Of a stretch of DNA of 64,000 bases, positions 37,701 to 50,200 are shown piece after piece. The stretch comes from Opisthocomus hoazin. Lineage: Eukaryota > Chordata > Aves > Opisthocomiformes > Opisthocomidae. Position numbers and translations under genes: made by a program. The notes below the pieces were generated by a model, which had not been told where the DNA came from, searched no databases, and saw nothing but the letters and a program-made list of their open reading frames with translations. The stretch covers positions 8,866,001-8,930,000 of the forward strand of contig NC_134428.1 of assembly GCF_030867145.1 (NCBI RefSeq), in the 5' to 3' direction. Position 1 is the first letter of the stretch. Each line of letters begins with the position of its first letter.

Positions 37701-40700
37701 CAGGCCCCTCTGGTCTCTCCAGCTGGAGACCAAGCTGGGGATCTCGTGGCCCCGGAGAGCCACTGCTGCTCGTGGATTGCGCTTGGGTCTCCCCGTTGTT
37801 TCTAGCAACTAGCAAGTATTCCTTTGTGAGTATTTGAACTGAAAGCAGCTGTGCTGCAAGGCCCACGGTGAATGATCGATTTGATATATTGGGTCAGGGA
37901 GAAATGGAGACTCGCAGACTTTGTGTGAAACTGGAACTAAGTAAGATTGGTTAGAAGCGGGAATGTTTTGGAGAGAAATTACACTGTGTAGAAGCAATGC
38001 AGTATAGAAGCTGAACAACCAACAGGAAAACCAGCTTGTTTCTTGATATGCAAAGGTGATATTTGAAGTTGCAGATAGAGGTTACTTGGTGTCCGGCAGC
38101 TGTAAGCTTGTGCTGTGCAGTTAATGCCTCACCTTTCCCAACAGGAATTTCCCCCGTAGTTTCCATATGTGAAGCTTAAGTGGTCAAAAAGCCTGGGCGT
38201 TTGAAAGGAGGAGGTGATCCCAGGTGTATGAGTTATGTCTTGTTTAGGGAAGAGCAAAACTTGTCTGGAGAAAGGTCTGTGCCTTCTGGGACTCCGGTGT
38301 GAGGGGTCTGTGGCTGCACACAGTGTTCCCTGATCAGCCTTTGTGACTGATTTAAACATCTTGAAAAAGCAACAGGTTCTAGTCCAAATTTGTGACTAGG
38401 GTTTTGGTTGAATACTGGCTCTTTCAGTTTCATATGCAGATTAAAGAAATCATTCATAAATATATATATCTGGACAGTTTGTGTAATCCATTCCTACTCC
38501 CCTCATCTTAACAGCCACAGATACCCAACTAAAACTGACCTAGGAAATCCAGCAACATATCTGAGGTCATAAACCGGTCCTAAACTTCTAGAGCATGCAC
38601 AACAGTGAAACATCTCCATTTGATTGTACACGTATAGGACAGAGAATGCTTAGCAAGATTAACGAGCATTTGGACAGGGGCCAGTTCAAATCCGAAGTGC
38701 AGTCCCTTTTGGCTGTAACACTCTAATGAGCACATTGGGGGGCTGGGGATGAGATTTGATGAAAACGCTAATATTCTGCGTACAGCTCCATTTCTTTTGG
38801 AAGTTGGCTTTTGTTTCATCTTTTGGCATGAGCAGGTCTGAGAAAGCTATGTCTGTTCTTCTGGTGTACGTGCAGGTTCTTCTCCCTGCTTCCTTCCAGA
38901 TTCCTGTGCTGAAGGTGGAGAGGAAGGGTGAAAGAATAAAAGGTTGTCATCTTCATGCTTTTAATATTTTTTCAAGTACATGGATTTACCTACTCCTCAG
39001 GACAGAGCCTACAAATAATAGCGGTTTGGTGTGTTGAAGGGGCTGACAGTAGTGTAGTTTCCTAGCAGGATCGTGTACACCCATCTTTGAGCAGCCGGGA
39101 TAGTTTTTTTTCAGATGAAGACCATACACCTTTCAACTTTCATCTATGTATCCTTTGATCTAGGTTTTGAGTAAACTGTCTCGGGGAGGTGCTTCATTAC
39201 CAGACCCTACAGTCAGCGTTTAGGCTTTCTGTCTCCGTCACAGGTTTGGGAAAGGAATTTCCTTTTAGGCTTTTAATGAAGATAGGCTGGACTATTTCCT
39301 TGTCACAGTCACCTGCTGCAGCATGACCGAGAACACCAATGCTGGTCTCACTCCACGGCCTCCGCTCAGTGTGCCGAGCTATTTATAGCCTGCCTTTTGT
39401 GTATCTCAGAGCAAGAGGTTTCTATAAACGTGTTTCGCTCAAGGCATTACTGGGTGGAAAGTTGCTTATCTCTTCCTTTTGTTTCCTTTTCTTGACAGTG
39501 GGGTTTTTTTAGCGTCCTAACTTTTGATTCAAGATTTCTGTGTGTAATTTTGTTGTTACGAAGTTTTGTCTGTTAGTGCTGACCAGCTTGCCTCTCCACG
39601 TGACTAGAATTAACAACAGGACTGCTTTGTTATCACTACATTGATTTTCTGTCTAGTGGAAACACACTGCATATGTAGAACCACTGTGAAAGAGGAAAGA
39701 GCGGGGGTTTTATAGCCACCTTCCAGCTCAACACAATTTATAATACAATTAGGAATGACAGTTATAATTAAATAAACAGAAAATAGAATTAAGGTAATCT
39801 GTTCTAAGTGTGCAACATTCCTGTAATGAGTTGCTTTAAGGAGTTACAGAAACATATAATTACCAGACAAATTACATGTTACTTTTTGTGTGTGAGGCTA
39901 ATTAAGAGTTCTGTGTAAATTGTGTTGGCAGAGGCATCAGAGCTATATGGAGTACCTAATTGGGACGAGATATGGCTTGTGAATTCATCATAAGAAAACA
40001 GATGCAAAAACTCTGGGAAGTGTCTGTATTCTAGTCAAGCACCATCTAGGATGGTCTGGTTTGTTTTCAATAGTCACGTTACCTTTGTAGTAAATAGGCT
40101 GACCCTGTCCCTTGTTTCATTTTGATTGGTTTGCCATCCCGTCCTCTCTCCTCTCCCTACTGCATTTTAACTGTTGTTACTGCAAAAGGCTGACATTTCC
40201 TGTTGTGGAATCTGGTTTCTAGTGAAAGATGCTGTGGATGACTCCAAGGCTTAGCATGCAAGACATTAAGCTCTATCGCTTAACTGTGTAACAGTGAACT
40301 GGTACCGGAGCTGTAGAAAGAAATGTTTGCTTCCTTCGCTTGCTCTTAGACTGCGTTTTTCTTATCCAGTCCGTTCTGCATGCAGGTCTCCTGCAACCAA
40401 ACAGCTGCTTCCAAACACCCGCCTGTTCTGCTGTCATCATCTGCATCCCATCCACTTGCTATTCTGCTTTATCCTTGACTCTCACCCTAGTGTTAGAGTG
40501 AGGTGGTTTTTGTGTTTTTTTTTTTTAATTTTGCATTTATTGTCTCAGCTCACTTCTAGGAGAAGTGAGGTTGGCTAGGAGGGAACATGCATCTTGGCTT
40601 AAAATTGTGTATCCCTTAATGTTAGGAATACTGGGAGTCTCTCAGTGTACACAGAGCACAGATGATAGTTGTGCTAAAATAAGATTAATTGGAGCAAATA

Positions 40701-42541
40701 AAAATTCTCTGGAATCCCAAGAAGAAAATAAACTGTTATGACTTTAAGCCAAGTCTGTTTCTGTTTAATAGCAGAAAGTAGAGAAAGGACAGAAAACTGA
40801 ACCAGGTGAGCTAGGGTAACGTTGGTGGAGAGCTGAGGTGGTGATCAACCACCAATAGAAATTGCTGGTGGAAGTGATCTATTTGTGAAGAAAGACATAT
40901 GAGAAAACCAAAAGTATTCAAAACTCTGAGCAGCTGAACAGCTTCCATCTTGGTATCTCTTCATGGCTCCTGGTCTTAGAATTCTGGACAGTTCTTCTCC
41001 TGTCCTAAGTAATTCTTTCTGCATTCATTGACCAGTTTATGTACTCGTGTAGGGGGACATTTGCTTTTCCTGGTGCAATATAGCGAGTCCAGGCTGAAGT
41101 TAATATCTGGAAGTTGATGTATTGGAGTCCGCATGTTTCTCTGCCAATGTCATTTAAAATTTCCCTACTGCTTTCATTTTTTTTCTTTAGTATAACCTCT
41201 GGGACAGGGTCAGTATACTGGCTTTCCTAAATACGCAACCCTCCCTTTATTTTGCTGTGCACTTGGCTGGCTACTGTGTCCAGCACAGATGGCCTTCTGT
41301 GTAAACATCCATTTCTACAGAAAATGGAAGGAATTCTCTGATTAGTAGTAATATAGATACTTTTTTCTGTGTATGTTCTGTGTTCGCTCTGTTCAGGTGC
41401 TTTGCAGGGGTGCCTACTACCTCGGAAATCCATGAAGTTTAGGAACTGGCATTTGAAAATATATTTATAATTCCCTTTTGCAACTGATTTTCAATGCAAT
41501 TAATCTGTATTTCAGATCTTCCATTAGGGGCTTCAGAATACTTGGGGACAGCACAGACTGACAGTTAAACTATATGAAAATAAATTGCTTTCCACAGTAT
41601 TAGGGGGCTTGCTGATTCTGCAGTCTCCCTTGTATGTGAATGTGTTTTGCTGTTGCTTTAAAATACCATTGAGACTCATGTTTACTGGCACAACTTAAAT
41701 TGTAGTTATGTGCACAGAACGAAGTAATGGATTGTGAATTACATAAACGCTGATGTCATCTAAATGACTGGTTGTATCCTGAGGTTGAAAATGAGCAATG
41801 TCTTCGGAGAACAGAGCATAGGAAAGTGTCAGACAAGGATAGCTGTGGCTCTTTGCAGGGTAAGCTCGCTTGTGGAAGGAAAAATACAAGTTTAGTGATT
41901 TCCCCCAAGCTCCCAGGATGGCTAAAGTCAACAAATGATCCTCATAGCCGTTTCCCACTATACTCACCCTGTCCTTTTTCCAGTCTTAATTTTAAAAGTT
42001 GTGTCCACGCTTTCCTTTTCTAACCTTTTCCAGGATACAGGCTTCTGGCTACAATCTCTTTTACTTTCCTGTTGTTGTTCTGTACTATCCATCACCATTT
42101 TATAGCGCTTTATGTATGAAAACACATCCCATGGTCTCTGAATTAAAATTTAAATGAACATGTGGGAAGTTTTTATGGGAGCCAGCTGTCACCTGCAGCA
42201 TGTGTGCCTTTAATGGTCACTGAAAGCCTTACCAATTTTTTTTGTGTGCTTCCTTATGTTGTTTTATTTCTGTTTAAGTGTGTTTTCTTGTATGAGATGA
42301 CTGTTGGCTTGAGCGGAGCTGCGTTGTGATTTACCTTCGCAGTACAAGGTGGAGATCTTAAAATCGTGAGATATTTCATCCAATAATAGAATGTCGTTAT
42401 CCAGCTCAGTAGTCCTTATTCCAGTGTAAGTCTATTGATTTGTTAAGCTGCAGTGGACCCCTCCGTGGACACTGCCTAAAAGCAGATGAAAACTTAAGCC
42501 AAAGTAAGAATGAACTCTGCTCATTCCCAGCCCTCTACTGC

Positions 42542-42555
42542 TTTTTTTTTTTTTT
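42542..42555. repeat. T-run (14)
   Basis: Uninterrupted run of 14 T within the intron. No A-rich tail or target-site duplication was seen that would tie it to a retrotransposed copy. Confidence 0.9.
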
Positions 42556-44273
42556 ACTGTCTGATAAGTAAGCTATACGCATGCAAAACCTTAGCTTTAA
42601 ATAACTTCTGCGAAAAACAATTCTCTAGGCCAGTAAAGGCATTTCATAATGCCAAGGAGCAGACTTCTACCAGGAAAAGATAGCGTCCGGGCTTACAGCA
42701 TCCGGGTCATGTACGAGTCCCATGTGGAAAGCAAAAATGCAGCTTGCGGGATCCTGGCTGCGGCGTGATTGATTTCACTGTGAAGTAAAGGACTAGGAGC
42801 AAGTGCAAAGTAAGCAAATACTTTAAATACTTAGTCCTTTAATGTCTACTTAAATGCTCTACCTGAAGGTTTGAATGCTGCAATGTAAAGAGAACAGATG
42901 GAAGGGTTTTTGCCTTTCTAATAAGGAGCTTAGTATGTTCTTTGTATAAAAGACATAAAGATGTGGACATAGCCTCTTAATATCTGAGGTGGAAAGTCCA
43001 AGCAGCACATTAGACTTAAGCCATATTCTGCTTAGAAGAGCAGTCTTTAGTTAAAAAAATGATTTGGTACGTTAAGGGCTGTAGTGGCACTTGGGGTGCC
43101 ATCTTTCAAATGACTTACTGGTCTGCTGGTGAAATACCTTGCTGACATGCTACTTGTTTTTACTTAAGTTAAACCTGATATTCTACTTAAACTTCATTTT
43201 GGTATTTAGATTTTTGTCTTACCAGGTCACTTTAGGGTTTCATTTGCATGTCTGACCCAGTTAACAGCTCTGTTATTAAACCAGCTTTTCTGATTCAGCT
43301 CGGACGGTGGTATATTTTCCTTCTTAACGAGCATTCTAGTGTCATATTAAAAAACCCCACAAACATTCTCCCTCCCTTAGCTGCTTTTTAAATCAAGTAA
43401 ATACAATAAGTCTAACTCCCTGTTGAGCTGGTTTAATAATTTGTTTTTCCATCTGCAGAGAGCCAATTCCCAAAGTAACTTCAAAGAGCCTTGCCTGGGT
43501 AAAATCTTCCAGCTCTGGACCAACAAAGATTACAGAAATATGCTGATGCAATAGCTGGAAACCTCTGGCTATCTTGGCATGGAGGCTACAGCTCAATATT
43601 TGTTTCAATTATTCTGTTGCTGTAGACCTTAAATGTTTGTAACTGAAAATTTTACTGCTGCTTTGCTTTTGCCTCCCACGGTAACTGTGCACAGCGTGAT
43701 GTGTTATGCAAGTGCGTAGACATGGCATTTGTAGGCTCGAGGAGCACTGGCTTTCTGGGCCCGGAGGTGATCTCATACGGAACTTCACCAAGAAAACAAC
43801 CATGAACTTCAGCATTGACATAAATGGACCATAGACAAGTCTGAAGCCTTGCAGCAGCAAATACAGACTATTTGTGATATTTTATATTTAATCCAGCCTG
43901 ATCTGTGCAGGCCTTATCAAATGATTTAGAAGCTCCAAGTGAAATGGCTCCTGGGAGAGAGATGTCTTCTCTTCTTCAGCATTTTCTACGTTGCCATGTG
44001 TAATCTCTCGGCTTGCTAAAAATAAAAACAATCCCCTGCCCGACAGAGATAAATAGACTTGAGATAAATATTTTATATCTAATGGGTATGTCATGTTTTT
44101 GAGTACAGTAACAAATATATTTAAAATTGCCAATAGGGTGTTTGAGAATCTGCTTCACAAAACTGCAGTATAAGTAGTTGTCTTTATTTCTGTGGTCTTC
44201 CTAACTTGAGGCTGTGCCTTATTCATGGCATTCTAGTCCAGCAGTTGTCGTTCTTGTTTTGGAGAAATACTGA

Positions 44274-44294
44274 TTTTTTTTATTTTTTTTTTTT
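44274..44294. repeat. T-rich run (T8-A-T12)
   Basis: A T-run interrupted once by A within the intron. Read on the minus strand it is an A-rich stretch, but there is no recognisable retroposed sequence next to it. Confidence 0.9.
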
Positions 44295-47200
44295 GGGTCA
44301 AAACTCCTATCTGAAAATCGGTGTGTCTGGGATTTGTCCCAAATTAATTTCCTGTGGGGAGAAGGGCTGCGAGTTTGGTCTCTCTACAGTGACTCTGCTG
44401 GATTATAGTGTCTGCCAGTAGAAATGCACTACTTTGGTTTTAACTGAAGCTCTTCCAGATCTTAATTTTTGACTTAATCGAATCGTTACCACAAGCAAAT
44501 CTAATTCTGGCATACTATTTCAATTGCTGACTTTCGTTTCTGACTAAGGATTGGAAGGATTAACCCAGATTTTAGCAGTTCTCTCCATGACTGGGTGGAT
44601 AGGATTAAAATCTCTGTGATGCTCATTGTGGCTGTTCATTCCAGTTTTTGAATATTAGTTATGTCTTTGACTGGGACTGGAAATTTTCTGAGAATAAGAA
44701 CACAGCTAAAGGACAGTATGTTGAATTCACTGGATTGCTTTGTATTTCAATTAAAAAACTGCAAACACACTTCACCTTCTTACAGGACCACGATATATAG
44801 TTTAGCATATTCTAGATTAATTTTGCAGTATTAATAAATTTATTAGCTTTGAGACATTGTAAAAATATGTATTTTTAGAAAAAACTAGAGGTAAACCAAG
44901 AATGGTATAAAGTTTAGTAGGATCAAGTTGCAACATCTTGCTAAGAACTGGTTGCGTGCAACAAACTTTTCTGGGCCAGAAGCTGGCGAGGTGCTCCTGT
45001 ATTTTTTTCTTTTAGTGTTGCTATTAGAAATAGGGACAGTTTCACTCACTATTTAGGAAAAGGAGGAACTTCTGGAGTATTGTCTGCAATTAGTTTCCCA
45101 CATTCTATAAAGCTGTGGTTAATCTTGTAATGGGTCTAGAGATCAGTTGCTACAGTGGCTGGGGAGTGGAAAGTCTCACCTGCAGGAGCTGAGGTGAGTT
45201 GGGTTTGTTTAGCAAAAATCAGCCTGGGAGGGGAGTATGGTAGCTGGATACAGCATGAAGGAAAGCTGATTAAACAACATAAAATGAGTTGACAGGAAGA
45301 ATGAAACTAAAGTGGGCATCCTTTGGGTGGGAAACTGAAAGTAGTGAAGAGTATTTAGAAGGAACGGCCAGAAGCCAGCTAGTGTTATGATGGAAACTGG
45401 TCAATGAATGAAGAAGTATGAGGACTTGCAGTATGAAGTTCTTTCGAGTCCTACTTTCTTCTCTACATTTATAAAAGGCTTGAGATAACCACACAATACA
45501 TAATAGGATTGTCTCCAAATCTAGCCAGGGTTATATAAATGCTAGATTTGGTGAAGATGAAGTGGTATGAGTAGAGTCCTGGTGTACAGCTGATCAGAAG
45601 GTCAAGGACTGTGCTTATCAGCCTTTGGAAGACAGACTGGCCTTGGGATCCTTGTAGGAATGTAGTAAACTATGTTCCAAGAATTTCTAACGCCTCAGCT
45701 CCTAGGAAAGGATATACTTTTTATTTTCTGGGGAAATGTTAATTCTACCTTTTTATTTTAAGTAGGAGAATTTATTACTATTCTTTGGATATTTCTGCCC
45801 TTTTTGTATTTATTCTCTTGTGCCTCAGGCAGCAGCAGAATTCTCAAGAGAGATGTGATGAAGACATACTCGGGACTTTGAAAAACAGTGCTGTTTGCCT
45901 CATGTCATCCTGCTTTATTAGGGAAAAAGAGAACCTGTTAACAGGCATGGAGCTGCGTGGTTGGAAGGTTACAGTATGGGGTGAAGGTTACAGTAAGGTG
46001 AAAGCCTTGTAAGTTCTGTGGCCTACTCTCACCAGAATCTGCACGTGATGTTGCCTGCGTGTCACACATGCTATGTAGTGGTTTAAGTTACATAAACCTG
46101 TGGGCAGCCTGGGTTGCAGTTGCAGCTGGGCACCCATTACTTTTTAATAGCCGTGCTGGACGTTCATTGCTCTTCTGTGGATTGAAGACTGAAGTGGGAT
46201 AAGCGTGAAAAAATCTGATCTTTTGCTTGATGCAATGTGTACATGATTGTGTAATAATCAGATGTCCATTGTGTTTTCTTCCAGTAGCTGAGTGGCTTTG
46301 TTTGGGTTTGGAAAACCAAGCCATTAGTACCCCATTTGCATGAATGTGTTCCAAAAGATGCTTTTAATTTTGTTCTGTTTGGTCTCTGTGTTATGTAAGC
46401 ACGTAGAGGCCAGTCATAGACTGTTCATGTTTTTCACGTTCTTGCAGATTACTAGGTGTAAAAAGTTCCTCACTCCTATCCAAATGCTTCAGCCTGTTAT
46501 CAGCTACTGTGATAATTTCTTCCAAAGATCTTAATTCTACTACCTCCAAATAACAGAAAGAAAGATTTAAAACTTCTTAATGATCAAATCGGTCTTCTTA
46601 GGTTCAAGCCTGTGGTGGTATTTCTGTCTCTGTAAATAACGTGGAGCTCTAGACCAAACAGCTGCCTTCGGCACTGAGAATTGACTTGCTGAATATGCTG
46701 ACTCTCCTTCAAAGGTTTTGTTCAGAGAGCAAAATCCATTAGTTCTTTCTTGTGCTCTGGAGGGAGAGTTTTTAGGGAGAGCCGTGACGCGCAGGGGATG
46801 TGTCACGTGCCATGACCTGAAGTGTACGTAGTGAATATAGAGAAATAATCACAGGGTGATTATTGTAAGTAACTGGGTCAAGGAACTAGAAATTGCTCTG
46901 TAAGTACAACGACATTTTTTAGGGAGGGAGAAAAGCTGATGGAATGATGTCTGTGAGGAGATGTAGAAGAACTGTGTTTCTTTGTATCTGGGGAAGGAGA
47001 TACTTAAAAAAATAAAATAACCTAGATAAGTGTACAGACAAGGATTTTTCTGGGTTTCAGGTGCTTTGCCATTTCAGGGTCCTGGTCCCAGTCCCTTGTC
47101 TGGCCACACTTTGTTGGTCTCGCCGCACTCCTGAGATTGCACCTGGAGCAAACGAACTGTCTCGCTGCTGGTGGTAGCTGGTGCATGGGAGGCAGGCTTG

Positions 47201-50200
47201 GTTGCTGTGTGACAGGCTCCTTGCGGACGATGCGTGCATCGTGGATCTACTCCCATGAGTGTGAGGGGGAGCACAGCCCTGGAGCCGGGGGCCAGCGGGT
47301 GCCCCGTGGCTCTAGAGCAGCAGTAATGCGGGTGCTGCCATGTCTATCTGTGAGAAAGAGTTTCAAAGACTTGGTGAGGCAGAGAATGAGAGCTAGAGGT
47401 ACTGATAAATAGCTTTTAAACTCTGAAAATCTCTCCTGGCTGTTTCCCCTGGGCTACCGTGTTCTTCTACACAGCTGTCCTGAGGAACTGATGGTTCAGG
47501 TGTCTGCTCACAGAGCCTGCAGCACCTTCAGCTGTGGAGGGCTCCTCAGAGGCAACCGGCTTGCTCTGGCCTTGTTGAGCAATTGGAAGTGAGTGTTGCT
47601 GTCACTGAGAATTTGATTTTTATTATTGAAGAGCTCTTAAAAGAGGCTACAGAAGGCAATGCATTTCAGAATCCATAATTTTTGTGCAGATTCAAGCTGG
47701 GTGAAGATGTGCTCTCAGTACCCGAGAGAGGCTCTGCTCCAAGTGCAGGACATGATATACATGTACAGCAGAACATTAGCAAAAGAAGGCTGTAAGAACA
47801 TTAGTTCTGCTGCATTATTTGTTTGCCATTCTGTGTGGCTGTGTTTAAAGGACTGAAATGGTGCCCTTGCAGGAAAGGCATATTCTTCCTAAAATACTTT
47901 AATGAAATGGCCAAAGTCTTTTCTGATTATTTACTGTGGCTGGAGAGGAAGGTTGAAGTGATGTGCTAATGAATGCTACATATGGTCTGCAACGCATGGG
48001 TAGTACTGTTTGTAAATAATTATTTGTGCCAAAAAAGGCTGAACAGCAAATCAGATAAAACTTTGTTTCAAAGTGACCAAGCCTGTTTCTTCCCTGAAGC
48101 AATTCAGAATTCTTCCAGAGTTAATTAATACTGGAATTATCATAATCTGTTTATCTCTTACAGCTGTTTCATTTTCAGGGACCTGCAGAAGCCAATTATT
48201 TTGTGATAAAGTGCTTATTAATGAAAATATGTGGCCATGTGGAAAGAAAAGGCCAGGTGTACAAAAAAAAAGTGCTTCAGAAAGTTTAAGGCACTCCTAA
48301 CTGTTCTTTCGGGAGAGAAGAAGAAAAAAAGTCAGAGCAGCATCCTTGGTTTTAGTGTTGTTCTGTTGTTTGTGTGATGACCCTTGCTTTCTTGCAGTGG
48401 GAGTGAGGTGCTTCTTCTTCTCGGCCTGAAGAAGAAAGCAGCTCTGTCGGTGTGCACTCAGGTCATTAAATAAGGCAGTATGAAGTGCTGGAAAAAGTTA
48501 GTGCAGTTCTGTGAATTCCGTGTCCAGGCACAAGTTCATGGATTTCTTTTTGAAGTCCATGGCTTAATCTCTGAGTTAGCGAACCCAGTATCACCTAGCA
48601 TTTTTGTCTTCACCAGTGTACCGAACAGAAGAGGACATGTGCAGAGCCGTGAGGGTTACTTGCACAGCCGTGACTCCTGGAGCTGCCTCTGTGCACCGGC
48701 ACAGCCTGCTCCGCTGAGCACCTAGGGCTGGGTTCCCTGCCTCTGCGGAGCGTTTCTGTTACAATGGTTCTGCCTCCCCACAAAAACATCTGCTTCATGA
48801 ACTCCAGCCCTTGTGATTTTCCTCATAAACGTAGTTCAGATGGCATGGTAATAATTATTTGTGTAATGTTACAGGTACTCTGATTCTTATCAACATCTGT
48901 TGGGAATGCCTTCGCCTCTTTGGATTTTTCTTTTTCTCCCCTTGTTTCCTTTATCAGTTGAGGTTTAGTTTTTGATCTTGACATTCCCACCATCCACTTT
49001 CAGCTTGATGTTCTTCCTATCAGCTGTGCCTTGATTCCCTCTCCTCCCCCACGCTGCCTCTTTGTGCTAGGCCTAATTCTGCTGCAGACGCATGGAGAGC
49101 TTTGGAAAGGTACTTTGAGTTGAAGTTGTCTTTTACATTCCTTTGCTCCTTTGCTGCATCTGATCTAGTCTGACTGGCACACAGAAGCCCTCGGGGCCTC
49201 AGCTGAGCATGCGGCCTGCCGCTGCTAGCAGTGAGAGCTGGGTCCTGCCTCAGTTTTGTTGGAAGTGGCTGGTGATGGCAGCTGTGCTTCATGTGCTGTT
49301 TTGGACAGAAAATTTGCAGGGTGCACCATGTGCTTTTTCCACAGTGAGGATCAACATACTGCAAAGAGCAAAAGAGTAAGAAACATCTAGCAAGTCAGCA
49401 AATGAAGTCTAGTCCCTTTTGTTCAGTGGCACTTTTGAAAAAACAAACCCATGCATTCATAGTTTCTAATTTTAGGCTAAATAAAACATGATTCAGAATC
49501 AGACCCTGATATTCAAACCTGACTGTTCCCAGAGTAGACATTTAAGTGTATGCGTACCCAAGTGCCTGAATAGGTGTGCAGGAATATATGTAATCCTCAA
49601 AGGACTTAAGTACAATACAAAGGCAGATACTCATGTGTTAATAATTGTTGCTCATGTGAACAACTGATAAATGAGTTGCCTTCTATGATGTCTTCTTCTA
49701 TGGATGTATTTTCTGTTGCCTTTCTCTAAGAGGTGATGTGCTACTTCTGTTAAGTGATAATTTTGCTCAAGAAGTGATATTTCTGTGAAGAGGGAGGAAT
49801 TTGAAAGGTTGCGGGTGTGACTCCTACAGAAGGGTATGTGGGTCAGGTTCCTTTGCTTATGTAGGTACCAAGAGCTCTGAAGTTCAGGCTGGCACTTTGT
49901 CCGAGGGACGGCAAATCTGCTTTCCCAAACTTCCATCTGTGGTTTGGGAACAATAGCAATTTTAAGTACAGGTAATACACTAGATGTTCAGGTAACCTGA
50001 TTTTCATGCCTGAATAATCAGTATGGCAGCAAGTACCTATGAAATAACGTACAGGTAATGAAATGCTCCCCTTCTGTAATGGTTGATTGGGCCTTTCGTG
50101 GTGGACAACACAGCTTTTGCGTACTGGAAAAGACAAACCAAACTACTGTTTATTTCTCCTTGGCTTAACTTAGCATTTGCACAGTTGCATGTGCATTGAG

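Noticed and set aside
45964..45998. Short direct repeat of AAGGTTACAGTA
   Set aside because: Only two imperfectly spaced 12-base copies; too small to indicate a mobile element or functional array.
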